From Spisula solida (lineage: Eukaryota > Mollusca > Bivalvia > Venerida > Mactridae): a stretch of DNA of 64,000 nucleotides. Below the pieces are notes generated by a model that saw only the letters and a list, made by a program, of their open reading frames with translations, was not told where the DNA came from and ran no database searches. Both the position numbers and the translations under genes were made by a program. Location of the stretch: NCBI GenBank assembly GCA_947247005.1, contig OX365955.1:15419322-15483321 (forward strand), read 5' to 3'. This document shows positions 21,401-32,572 of this stretch, piece after piece; position 1 is the stretch's first letter; the number at the start of each line of letters is the position of its first letter.

Positions 21401-23443
21401 GGCGAGTCATTTAAGCTCAAAAATAGGGCCAACCTCAAACTAATTGCAACACAAAGAATTTTTACAGTTTCATCATCTACAAACTATTATACACTCTAGA
21501 AAAAAGTCCGAAGTAAATGTTTTGCTGGAAAGTTGGAAAAAATCAACATGTTTAAGGCCACTTTTGACAGCAAGTTTAGCATGTTCTTTTATTCAAAGTA
21601 CGAGGGACATTTTAAGTTCTGATAATGCCTCTGTTAGTAGTTAAATATGTACTAAATGTATATAAAAGTGCATATTTACTGAAAGATACAACCTTCCTCT
21701 AGCGTAATCAAATAATGATATTATCATCGGAGAGTTTAATATTAGCCTGTATGACATTATACATGTAGGGGTATAACCTATTGAATTGTCGACAAATTGA
21801 GTCATATTAGCACTTGGAAGGGGTAACATAAAGGTTAATCATTTCTATAATTTCAAACCGATTTGTTTAGAAATTACACATATCATGTATTATATACATG
21901 TGTATCTAATAGTAAATGAACATTCTTGTTCAGACTGTATAAATGACTGAAAATGTAGATGAATAAGGCCGTGCCCAAAATACTCCCGAATATATTTCTG
22001 TTAGCAATACCGTGTCCTCTCTGTTACTTTGTCGCTTTTAACTGGATTTTAAAATTGCTTGGTACACTTGTTCACACGTCAGAACAGTGTGTCATGCGCA
22101 AGACCCATGTTCCTAGCTCAAATGTCAAGGTCACACTTAGAGGTCAAAGGTTATTTAGTTATGCACGTCTTGTCCGCTATGTAACATGATCGTTACTTAC
22201 TGGATTTTTAAAAATCCTTGATACAACTGTTCATCACATCAAGACGATGTGCCATGCTCCAGACCCAGGTCTCTAGCTCAATGGCCAAGGTCATACTTAA
22301 AGGTCAAATGTTATACAGTCATGTAAGTCGCGTTCGCTCGTTTCTTACTGGATTATAAAATTGCCTGGTACAAATGTTTACCACATCAAGACGGTGTGAC
22401 ATGAGCAAGACATAGGTTCCTAGCTCAAAGGTCAATGTCAGACCTAGAGGTCAAAGGTTTTATAGTCATGCAAGTCGCATTCACTCTGTATCTTAGTCGT
22501 TTCTTACTGGATTTTTAAATCGCTTGGTACACATGTTCACCACGTTAAGGCGGTGTGCCATGCGCAAGACCTGGGTCCCAAGTTCAAAGGTCAAGGCCAT
22601 ATTTAGAGGTCAAAGGTTATAACGTTTTTGAATACCTTCTTTTAAGAAACTTATGTTCCGATTTCAAAATAATTTGGCACACATGGTTCTTTGGTGACCC
22701 TCTAAACTAAATACATAAACAGCGCTGTGATTCGAATAACAACATGGCCACCAGGGGGCGTGATACATTTCCTGTATAGATATCATGTATTAAAAAGCTT
22801 GAACATCATTGTTTTGAAAATCACTGCTCTAAATTGTAATAATTTGGCACAAATGGTCATTAGGTAACCCTCTTCCACAAATCTGAAAATAATTTTGATT
22901 AGATTTTTCAAAAACATGAATACTATGGAGTGAGCACATTTTCCCTATATTGAAGCACTAACTTTCTCAGTCTTTTTCTCAAGAACCAGCTGTTTGATTT
23001 CAAAATAATTTCGCTCAAATATTGCTTTTGTGACTCTCTACCAAATTCCTTAAAACAATTATGGTTCGTCGAAAGAAATTGTCGCTAGGGAATAAATTCT
23101 AATTTTTCGTAGTAGTTGTAATAGAAAACATTGAACATTTTCCTCGCCAAAACTGAATATCTGATAGAAAACAAATGTTACAGGATTGTTCCTTGGTTGA
23201 ATCGTTTACAATTAAAACGCATTAAAAGTAAAATGCTCATACAGATTAAAAAATAATCCCCACAAAAGAAACAAAGATCGCGAAAACATGTGACAATTCA
23301 ATATTATGAGCATATTTCGAAAAGCCAATGGAATTTTGTCTTAGGACTTTTTTTTCACGGTTAACATTAGCTAGATGCACAATATAAAAAGATAAAACTT
23401 TGTGTTGCAATTAGTTTGAGGTTAAAAGTTAAAATGACTCGCC
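21401..23443. mobile_element. 2.04-kb TIR element with TA target duplication and an internal tandem array
   Basis: GGCGAGTCATTT at 21401 recurs inverted ending at 23443. The inverted match continues inside to include CTCAAACTAATTGCAACACA (21432-21451 against 23401-23422), about 55 bp in total. TA flanks both sides (21399-21400, 23444-23445). The inside has no transposase but carries a ~155-bp tandem array (22030-22645) and AT-rich sequence. The TA target and TIR style fit a non-autonomous Tc1/mariner-type element. Confidence 0.75.
22030..22645 (+). repeat. ~155-bp tandem array, four units, inside the TIR element
   Basis: Units begin near 22033, 22196, 22344 and 22505 with 'cttactggattttaaaattg'-type sequence. 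They share 'cacatcaagacggtgtg', 'caagacccaggttcctagct' and 'ggtcacacttagaggtcaaa'. A fifth, strongly diverged unit may follow (22650-22700). Non-coding. Confidence 0.75.
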
Positions 23444-23445
23444 TA

Positions 23446-26020
23446 CTATACATGTAACTGTCACAAACATCTTAACGAACGTAATCGAAACATTCAATTA
23501 TCACCGTTTCTATATATAGAAGCTGTCTTGTTATTTAAAGTACTCAAGTCAAGTATTCGTGTAATGGCATTGATTAAAATAATAGTGGATCGTCACTATA
23601 CAAAATGTGGTCATTTAGATAAGAACAATTCCTTAATTGGCCGATAAAATACTTCTGTTGCGAACCATTGTTTATTAAAAATTAATGTGTTACAGTTTGC
23701 AAATGTAATTGAATGATGTTAAATCTAAGTTTGTAAACAAATTGTTACCTATTTCAGCGTATGAAACTAGTGTGGTTCTAGGGAAGGTGAACAAAATACT
23801 TTTTTGTATGCCTTTAATAATTTTAACATGCTTGTTGTTTTTCCGACAGTCAAATAAATATACTTTATATTGTAAACAAAGATACGAATTATTGTCGAAT
23901 ACTTTTGACCTGTCGATAATTAATCTCCGTATGTTTTCGTTTTTGTACAGTAAGAATATTTTGATGAGTTATAATAACTACTCTGATTGGACAACGGATA
24001 AGTATGGATATTCATGGATGAAGGCGATAGCATCGTTGCTTTCAGATGTCTGGCATGTTGATTAATTGTTTTGTTTACAATTAAAATGTTGCGTAAGCGA
24101 AACCGGTAAGGGCTAAAAACCATACTTGCGGTGTTGATTCCGTACTGTACTTGTTTAAAAACGAGGCTATTAACTCGACCCTCACGTAAACAATTGGTGA
24201 AATATTTGGTGATAACTGTAAGTGTGATATACTTGATATTGTACCATACTTTATATATTTTAGTCGCATTTAAGTAACAGTTCATGCTCAAACTGATGTA
24301 ACAACAGCACCGACAGAAACGCTCGAGGACTATGTTATCATGAATTTCGACGAATAAGGAAATTTGTCAGAATTGTTGGGCTCCTTTTGTGTCGACTTTT
24401 GGCTATGTCGACATAATTTTGATGGTCCCAAAACTTTCGACATAACGAGTGTCGACCGTATTTTACATTTTTGGAATAATGACATTAAACGCAATATAGC
24501 AACGGGCAACATTGTGTATATATACACGATTGTTTTTCTAGGGTACGTTCTAGGTGTAAACTAGGGCATACAGCTTTTTTATATTTCTTTGAACTAGGAC
24601 ATTAAGCTTTTTTATAGCTGAAACTAGGTTATTGATCTTGTTGACAGCTGGGACGTCGGCTTAGCGGTTAAGGTCATTTTCCCGTTAAGTTACGTGTTCG
24701 GCATTGTGCCGTATAATTGTGTTATGTGATGCTTTTTATGTTTTCATTGCTAGGCTGATTCAGTTGAGTGCTGCCTTCCCTGTCCGTTTTCTATCAACTT
24801 TTTGTCGTTATGCTGATTCGTCCTTGGTGGCAGATTTGTTTGTTGCAATGTATCAAAATACACACATTTTATATAAAAAAGCAATCGGATTTTTTCATAT
24901 AAATTGCGCATTTGGCTAGAATGTTGCCACATTGACGAAATCCGACGGCAATAAAACCAAATAATAGACATCAACCCCATCCTTCCAAGTAAATTAACCA
25001 AATAGAATTTGGGGGATGTTTTCAAAATGGAATAATCAAGACAAACAATAAAACGTGTAATGGAACCACCAGGAAACGATCTATCTAACTTTCTATAGCA
25101 TTACAACGTTGTTCAGATAAAAGCGGATTCAATTTTATGAGATCCCGTATTAAGTTCTAAAGTTGAAGAGAAATCAGGGCTCAAAACATCTAATTTGTTT
25201 ACCAATGAATATGACACACTGCTGATGAAAATATGCGTGTCTCCTCTACTACAATTGAATCACTAATGATGTTTATCGGTGACAAAATAAGATTTAAGTT
25301 TCCGAAATTAAGAGCTAGAATGAGTAGACCTCTATGTTTGGCATAGTTACATAAGTTTTCAGGAAATACCGTAATACGAAATAAAACATTGTGAACTGCC
25401 TTGTTAGTATTTAATAGCTTGCAGTCAAATCTACAGTTAGCTGTCATTGTTCAGTAAACATTTGTTGCGAATCGTGCGTTTGTGACATATCAATATTTTA
25501 ACGTCGTGCTTTTTAAGCCTCTGTAAAATGAAGCTGAGCGTCTGACTGAACCTTTTCACTTACATAACAAATGTGTTATCCGCTTCACAAGTCAGCTCAG
25601 TATCATCGCAATCAATAAGACAATATGATTTACCAGAGACGTTATTAGGTCACCAATGCAAACACTGATCAATCTAAATGTTATTAATATTGTGCGACAT
25701 TGTGTAACAATGTCAAGTGTTTTTCTTTAGTTATATGTTCGTGTTACAAAAATGTAAGACAGAACAATAAATTCATTATTGTGATACACCACAAATACAA
25801 AATTAACTGGTAATGTATATACGTTTATTGAAATCAACGAATGTCATCTTTATCCATTTAGATATTGAAAACATATACCGCAACATATAACCAGGCATGC
25901 TTCTCAATATTCATAATGATTATAAAGGGGGTTTTGTGGCCTTCTTCTGTATTGACATATTTATGTAGTCGTGCATGTAAAATCCTCTTTGATGATATTT
26001 GTTTACACATTTATTACATT
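23446..26020 (+). repeat. Paralogous unit: end of copy 1 and start of copy 2
   Basis: 23450-23660 aligns to 35790-35960 and 55870-56050. 24900-25460 aligns to 37060-37600, 49600-50160 and 57560-58080. 25530-25980 aligns to 1190-1470, with parts at 37670 and 50220-50420. 24700-24800 holds a member of the T/G-rich dispersed repeat. ORFs at 23709-24065 and 23920-24291 overlap on opposite strands and have no family features. Nothing here looks coding. Confidence 0.6.
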
Positions 26021-26159
26021 GGTATAGTCCGTGCAGACTAATGTGGCAGTCACGTGACACAATGTTGTCTGTTTTGGACTATGTCAATTGATTCAATTTG
26101 ATGAACCATGGTCGAGGTTTAGTATCATAAGTCATTTTAACCACCCATCTAATAGAACA

Positions 26160-26248
26160 TACTTCGTAGCCGAGAGGTTTAGTGCGTAGATCATACTTCG
26201 TAAGGATATCGGTCTTTTTGGCTGTGGGTTCGAAACCTTGTCAAGATG
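26160..26248 (+). other. tRNA-like sequence, class II length, with A and B boxes
   Basis: A box TAGCCGAGAGG at 26167-26177 and B box GGTTCGAAACC at 26227-26237 sit at the spacing of a Leu/Ser-type tRNA with a long variable arm. The acceptor and T stems carry several mismatches when folded by hand, so a working tRNA is unlikely, but pol III promoter elements are intact. Confidence 0.5.
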
Positions 26249-26707
26249 TTTGCAGTTTTTAAAACTTTTTTCATCTTTATAAATTTAAAAGACATTAAAG
26301 TTATCAGATGTTTCGTGTCTGTTGAACGATGCTTTTAAGTGTAACGGCTGATAAATGATCATATTGTTGTAATCATGTTAAGGCAATTGAAGAACAATAT
26401 TGGAAGCTAGATATAGCCGTCGAAGATGTACTGGAGCAACTTGTGATTCACGTCTCATCTAACGACGAAGCCACAGATACATCGTCTGAGTGTTACAGTA
26501 ACTCAGACCCTGATACAGCAGATGAAGTGATGTAAAATTCGTTTGTATTGTAATGATTTTATGTTCTTGCCATATTTGTTGAACTGAATTAAAAGTATAT
26601 TATCATGAACATGATAAAACAAAGAAAAAATATAATTAACAAATCCTAAATAAAAACAAAGAGAATATAAAAACAATATTAGAGTTATTGTGATGAATTC
26701 ACGAAAA

Positions 26708-26779
26708 TACTTCTTTGAAGGGTTGAACTTGAATCACTCAGTTACAATTCCTGGGCTCTACCATCTAAGCTATAGCAAA
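26708..26779 (-). other. tRNA-like sequence, class I length, with A and B boxes
   Basis: On the minus strand the A box TAGCTTAGATGG (26761-26772) fits the consensus exactly. A degenerate B box (AGTTCAACCC, 26720-26729) follows at tRNA spacing. It points toward the plus-strand tRNA-like sequence in the same TIR element. Stem pairing is imperfect. Confidence 0.5.
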
Positions 26780-27239
26780 ATATACCTAACAACTTATAAT
26801 TAGTTAGTGCTTACATTATATTGCAAATAGTCAAGGATGACGATAAGACCAACAAATTTAACGGCCTGGCTAACTGTCTATGTTAAATGTTAAACGTCCA
26901 ATGGATAGTAAAGCATTAGCTGCACAAGGCATTCATGTTAGTATGAAAAGTAAACAAACACTTGCCCATATTAAGTATGTATTTCAACAGTTTCTACTTG
27001 CATGGTATTAAATGAAACGCACACACAACAAACAATTACATTCTTCTAAAGTTAGCTGTTATCAATATCATGTATTGCCTGTAGTGAAATGGACTCGACT
27101 GCCACATTATCTAGCACGAACTATATAATCGGACAAAGATAAGTTGGCCGGGCTATAAATAGTACTTGAACATAAACATTATTGTTTACCTTTTGTACCT
27201 GAAGAAAACTTATATATTTAATACAAGACAATAAACAAT

Positions 27240-27328
27240 GAGGAAATAGCTCAGTTAGTAAAGCGCAAGGTCCACTCGCAACTAAGGTATGTTTTTATTA
27301 TGCGTGAGTTCGAATCCAACTCGTGACT
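27240..27328 (+). other. tRNA-like sequence with A and B boxes
   Basis: An A-box-like TAGCTCAGTTAG lies at 27247-27258 and a B box AGTTCGAATCC at 27307-27317, spaced as in a tRNA with a long variable region or a short intron. Stem mismatches argue against a functional tRNA. Confidence 0.5.
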
Positions 27329-27449
27329 TTTGTAATAGAAAAAAAAATTCTGTTTATTTTTTAATTGTATTTTTGTCGTTTTAACTATTCTAGACTTTGT
27401 AATTTAAAAGTGTTGAGAAAATGAAAAGAACAAATATGATATAAAATAA

Positions 27450-27539
27450 TGACAATAAATGTATTTGAACCTACGTACAAAAGTAGCATACCTGGTACTT
27501 CATCTAAAGACTGACGCGTTACCACTGAGCCACTGAGAC
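27450..27539 (-). other. tRNA-like sequence with A and B boxes
   Basis: On the minus strand the A box TGGCTCAGTGG (27522-27532) matches the consensus and the B box GGTTCAAATAC (27461-27471) has two mismatches. It converges with the 27240-27328 sequence. The order TIR, forward tRNA-like, reverse tRNA-like, TIR repeats that of the adjacent 26023-27125 element. Confidence 0.5.
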
Positions 27540-27669
27540 TATTGGAGAAATAAATGCTCATTATCATGTCTATCAAATTTTCCGGTTAATTTAGATGTGA
27601 AGGTCACCGTTGTGTTTATTTACTATGGCTAAATTGAGCCCGGCCAATTTATGTTTGTCCAACTATATC

Positions 27670-28230
27670 ATTGCCCGAAAGTCATTAGACATGTTGGTTC
27701 CATGATATAATTACGACTTCGAGGACGAGGATTAAGATCGTGCTTTATGTTGGTTTACAGATAATACTCTGAGTATCTAATTTGTACCAAAACAGAAAAG
27801 ATAATCCTATTATTGTCCAATGGGGAACAGTTACGCGTAGATGTTCGAGAATTGGGTCGTTGTTTTGTTTCTCTACTCGGTGGATTACTGTAAGCGCTTG
27901 CTAGATTTAAAAACCATCGTGTTAGACACTTATTATTTTTGAATACACTAATGAGAGTTAATGAGGCAGAATGACAAAAAAACAATAGCGAACAGATTTA
28001 CAAGCAAAATGGCATGTGCTTGAACTTCTGTATTTATTTTGACATTATTATGAGATTATTGATCCGTTACATATATTGGGGTATTCAATTCTTCACGGAG
28101 ATTGGTTCATTATTATATTCGAATTAAATATTGGTTATTCAAAAGTAATCCTATCAATATTTTTAAACCTTTTTACCTCTTTAAACACACACCCCTAGTA
28201 AGGGAAAAATAGAAGATTCTTTGAAAGACG
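27670..28230 (+). repeat. Paralogous unit, copy 2 (middle)
   Basis: Aligns with copy 1 at 1527-2550: for example cagttacgcgtagatgttcg at 27830 against 2140, gcgcttgctagat at 27893 against 2187, and the tattcgaattaaatattggt stretch at 28120 against 2440. It has no coding features. Confidence 0.65.
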
Positions 28231-29477
28231 TATACGAGAATTGTTATATTTGAACAAAACTGAACTTCGGATTTTGTCATACTTTCACAATAAAATCGAT
28301 TTATTTCTATTGAATCATGTAAAGAAATGTGTTAAATGGTTTATACACTCATTATGTATGATATTTGTATTATTGTTTTGACCAAAATCAACCATTTTGT
28401 AAAGGACGTCGTGATTTGACAAAATATTCAAATAGAAGCATAAACATGTGTTGGTAGATTATGAATTGCTCATGTCCGTAAAGACAATCAGTAATACTTG
28501 TCATAAGAAGGGTTTTACGTGTATGCATCCACCTGCTTGTTTTGGTGAAATAGCAACAAGTATTAAAAATCACCCAAAATGGTCGAAACCTGCAATCGCC
28601 ATGCCCATTGGTTCTGTGATATCTAGGTAGGACAAATCCCATAAACCAAGTTGGATTGCAGCGAAGTTGTGAGTATCAGTAGCAACTTTTAATCAAACTA
28701 TTTCGACAATGTTAGATGCAGAATATCTGAAAAATGCGCGGTTCATTAGCTCAATGCTAATTAAAACACAGAGCGAATACAAAGGTCTTGGAGGCTGTAT
28801 ATACGACTACGGATCAACGGTTGGAAAAACAGTGTCGCCCCTGAGGAGTTAATGTTTTAACTTAGAAGAAAATATTACATAGACAAAGGAAATGGTCATG
28901 ATGAAAGGCATACATTGGAGTAATTTAAGCTTGTTGTGTTCGCGGTCGCTTTCATGACATTGTATTGTGTTCGATATTATGAAAATGAGGAACTCAACAT
29001 GATTGAAAAGGGGACAAAAGTGAACGCATATTTTATCAATGCAAAATGTTTAAAAAATTATTTTTGACAAACATGTGACACTTCTTTTTCCTGGTGCCAT
29101 GCCAATTACAGGGTGTTGCACCAATACTGTGTAGAACTTCCCTGTCGCCCTACAAAACATGTCATAAAGTACCTTACCAATTAGACTAGAAAGTATATTA
29201 TACACAGTATCCTCATAAAGTATCAGTATAATTGTAATCGGGAAAATACTGAAAGGTCGACCAGAGAAGGAATTGTTAGCATCAGCACTTGGAAGTTTTT
29301 GGCCATATAAATGCAACACCCTCTAAAAACATTACGTATACATTCTACAATGGTTGTTTATACCACTTGATACATTACTATACACTATTGAATACACACA
29401 ATTCGCTTTCGTTTTGGAATTGATGAAAATATTGAATGTTCAATTTTGTTCAAATATAAGTTGAACACCTCTCGTCG
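28231..29477. mobile_element. Decayed mariner-type TIR element (~1.25 kb) in copy 2
   Basis: The left end is TACGAGAATTGTT then ATATTTGAACAAAACTGAA. The right end inverted reads ACGAGAGGTGTTCAACTT then ATATTTGAACAAAATTGAA. Copy 1 reads from gaagattctttgtaagacgt directly into tagttgtagatacaaata at 2545-2580, where this element would be. The TA duplication is no longer perfect. ORFs inside (28388-28642, 29050-29319) are not transposase-like. A smaller inverted pair is nested at 29110-29322. Confidence 0.65.
29110..29322. mobile_element. Nested small TIR element (~213 bp)
   Basis: AGGGTGTTGCA at 29111 is inverted at 29312-29322, and weaker similarity continues inward (an 'AACTTCC' block in both arms), all within the larger mariner-type element. 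Size and form fit a MITE. No target duplication was identified. Confidence 0.4.
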
Positions 29478-29479
29478 CT

Positions 29480-31965
29480 GTAGATATGAATACAAAATGT
29501 GACATGTGTACATCGAGAGCTCTTGGCAATAGTTGTAATGTGATGTTGTAGCACCGAACTCCAATCTCGGCGACGATACTGACAACAGATGTGTAGAATA
29601 TCAATGCAGAGAGAAAGTTTAATATAATGTTCAACAAACTACTTGGTTAGCGCATGTGTAACTGCGTTATTGTCCTAGTGCGGGTGTTAAAGCTACAAGA
29701 TTTCTGTCAATTGTTTACTTCAATTGAGGTGAACTCGTTGACTCAAACAATGTACATGTGTACCAAATACATGTATAACAAGGTAATTGTCCTGGTGAGG
29801 ATTCCTGCTAATTCATTACTTCATTTTATGGGGGACTTGTTGACGCGAAGTATGTAAATGAAAAGGCTCAATCAGAGTCATGAAGTTTTTAATTTGTCTT
29901 CGAGAAGTTTAGAATGTATCCTCGAGAAGTTTGTAATGTATCCTCGAGAAGTTTCCTCGAGGTATGAGATCATCCCACGATCATTTCATGATGGTTCCAG
30001 GTTTTAAGTATATTGCGATGGAACTCATCATTTTGAATACCTGAATATGTTACTGAAATATAAATGGTTATAGTTGCTGATTGGTTGGTTGCGTAGTTGA
30101 ATGTTTATTATGTATTCGCCTTCTCGCATCGGACATATTTCAATACAAATGTAACACTAAATTTCTCTGACGCATCGAGCCTGTACTCGACAACGCAACT
30201 TAAGAGATAATTGTTCAATACTTTCTGTGTATACAAAATTAAGTTCATTGGCTGAATTCTTACTCTGAATAGTATATAGTTTACCGTTTTGACACATACA
30301 TGTATGTCATGTCATTTCCTTTTTACAATGTAGCATTACTGTAGTCTAAACTTCTGGATGAGCGTATAGATAAGCACATATTAAATCACTGGTACATTGT
30401 TTTGACGACAATTATACATTAATAATTTTATTACATACCTTTGTAGATAATTGGTTCCAACCAGCCTAGGGATTTCATAGGTGCTTGCTACGGCATCAAG
30501 TATTGGCTAAAACGAGTAAATATCTATATAGCATGTCACAGGAGAACAGTTGCTCGTAGGGAAAGTACCGTATGGTATATATCGGAGAAATTAAAGCACA
30601 AGTGACATTTGAGGCGTTAAGCTACGATGGAGTTATTTTTTGTTGTCTGCCAATTCGTAAACAACACTACTACAAATGATTGAATGATTCGATCACAAGG
30701 TATCGGTTCCGGATAATCGTACGTGACTATTTCTTTATTTCATTTACAGTCTTTTACAGTTTTCGATTGTGTTTTTTTCTCTCACCATATTTAATAAAAG
30801 ATAGTATTATTTTAGATAGTTATCTTCGAAACTTACTACAAATCTTGCTATTGTTGACTTGACAGGAAAATAACATCAGGCAATAACATTAACTTAATTA
30901 TTCATCAGAAAATGTTGATACTATTATCTCGATCTCTATTTGTGGGAGGGTCCAATGAATGTTTAACTTAGCATTCTTATAATAAATAATTCCTTAACTA
31001 TATCTGTAAACTGAATATGAATACCGCATTCTCTTTATTTACTCTTGACGCATTAGAAATTAATTAGTAAGTTCTACTAGACACGCTTTAGATATGTGAA
31101 TAACTACCGGTACATGTACATGTATTACAATTTTCACAGTTACACGTGAATATATTCTTTAATGTGTGTCTAATTTTAAAATTAGTTGTTCATAAAAACT
31201 ACAAAAAAGATATTCAAATTATAATAAGACGTTAATGTGTGTATGAATGCTATATTGGTTTGTATCGTAAAACATGCATTTCTTATAATTACTGTTGTAT
31301 GGATTAACGTTATAACCACGTTGTAGATATTGCAGTTCCGATACGGCATACAATTTTGCAATTGCTTCCACACTCTCCTACGTTCTTTTAAAAACACATA
31401 TGGTATGTTCATACAGAGTTTAACCATAAATACATGTATATTTTTATACGTACTATAGCAATCGTGATTCGATTTCATTGTGTTAGGTTTTAGATTGTTG
31501 TTATTTGTATTTTACACCAATCACTATAATTGCTGCCGACACAGCTTACGAATACTGCGTATTTTGTCTTTAACATTATCCAAACGAAACTATTTTCAGC
31601 TGTTTTATCCCTTTTCTATTACAGTTTCATTAACATATGTTAAGGGAATCATGCTTATACACAACGATTAAATGTATCAAGAGTTTGTCTCGAAACACTT
31701 TTAAGAAGGTTTCATGCAATCATTTTTGTTTCATTATTGTGCAGTATCGTAAATTGGCATAATATATATTTTAAACAACTAGCGTACAGCTGTTTAAACA
31801 CGGCTGGCGTATCAGTGTTCAAAGTTCGAAATATTATTGATCATAATGCGAGCACAAATCACCCAGACGATGCCCTTGTATTCGATGTGTATCGGAATTG
31901 TACCCGATGTCATGGTGCGGAAACCGACCGAAATCTGACATATGTCAGATGATGCATGGATTACT
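29480..31965 (+). repeat. Paralogous unit, copy 2 (right part)
   Basis: 29480-29720 matches 2570-2660 plus 3550-3690 and 60700-60910. 30370-30680 matches 3690-3980, 46090-46330 and 61380-61710. 30730-31140 matches 61800-62220. 31320-31960 matches 63285-63900. 29885-29965 holds three to four units of the 22-bp minisatellite expanded at 44870. ORFs at 30680-30862, 31182-31478 and 31737-31952 have no family features and are not preserved in the paralogue. Confidence 0.65.
29885..29965 (+). repeat. Short 22-bp minisatellite block (about 3-4 units)
   Basis: Units of tcctcgagaagtttgtaatgta, the same motif as the long array at 44870-45760, at the paralogous position of copy 2. A third, degenerate version is at 61063-61230. 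Confidence 0.75.
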
Positions 31966-32129
31966 CCGAAAGCTGGTCGATATCCGTCAAGCCTCCGTGC
32001 CGATTAGACCAACGTACGCCATCTGATGCGTCCGGAGGGTGATCAATTTGGCACTGTGAGATAGTAGGTATTAACGAATAGCGTCTGTACATATAAATCA
32101 ACGAAATAATTATAATATTAATGCACCAT

Positions 32130-32572
32130 AGAAACCACGCCCCAATCCCCAGTTATGGTGGGAGTAGCGAACGTACTGTTCCGTGTTTTACCTTACCGTG
32201 GTCCCGTGTGAGTTCTGGGCTTTTCTTTAGCGTCTAAACAGCGGGTAAATATAGCCGTGACTATACCCGTGATTTTACCGAGTTTTTGCAGGAGCATGGT
32301 CGGGCGATCTTCGTAGTTCTGTCTTGTACCTGTTGCATATATATCTTTAACATAAGTGCTCATTGCTTGATTTTAAAAGAGCAAATTGAATGTAGTATTC
32401 CACTGGTTTAAAATTGAACATTACACAATTTCAAGCCCCCGCAAAGAGGGGGAAACGTGCGAGAGTTTTACCACCTGTATAGCTCTTGGGGCTGTGATTT
32501 TACCAGGGGTTTGAAAAACAAAAGTAAAACTCCCCGCCATTCCTCGGGGTTTTGGGCCGTGGTTTCAATAAC
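32130..32572. mobile_element. Candidate GC-richer MITE with ~35-bp inverted ends
   Basis: GAAACCACGCCCCAATCCCC at 32130 is matched inverted at 32550-32572 (cggggttttgggccgtggtttc), and the inverted similarity extends inward on both sides. The interior is markedly richer in G+C than its surroundings, with repeated 'cgtg'- and 'ccgtg'-type words. It has no ORF. A target duplication was not resolved. 31966-32129 and 32573-33085 contain nothing I recognise. Confidence 0.5.

Larger units (their letters stand above)
26023..27125. mobile_element. 1.1-kb TIR element containing a convergent pair of tRNA-like sequences
   Basis: The left end TATAGTCCGTGC...TAATGTGGCAGTC (26023-26051) is matched inverted at the right end (27097-27125; gactgccacatta...gcacgaactata). 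Copy 1 (about 1510-1530) shows the locus without this insertion. Inside are a plus-strand tRNA-like sequence (26160-26248) and a minus-strand one (26708-26779). No transposase is visible. The next element starts in the same TATA. Confidence 0.65.
27124..27668. mobile_element. 545-bp TIR element containing a second convergent pair of tRNA-like sequences
   Basis: The left end TATAATCGGACAAAGATAAG then TTGGCCGGGCT (27124-27154) is matched inverted at 27638-27668 (gcccggccaatttatgtttg then tccaactata). It abuts the previous element at a shared TATA. Inside are tRNA-like sequences at 27240-27328 (plus) and 27450-27539 (minus). Sequence homologous to copy 1 resumes right after it (27670 matches about 1527). 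Confidence 0.65.

Noticed and set aside
24364..24564. Opposite-strand ORF pair at 24330-24564
   Set aside because: Both frames are short, overlap on opposite strands and have no family features; typical of chance ORFs in this composition.
24655..24715. tRNA-Glu-like A box (ggcttagcggttaagg) at about 24658
   Set aside because: The expected B box is too degenerate (gtgttcggcattg) to support a call.
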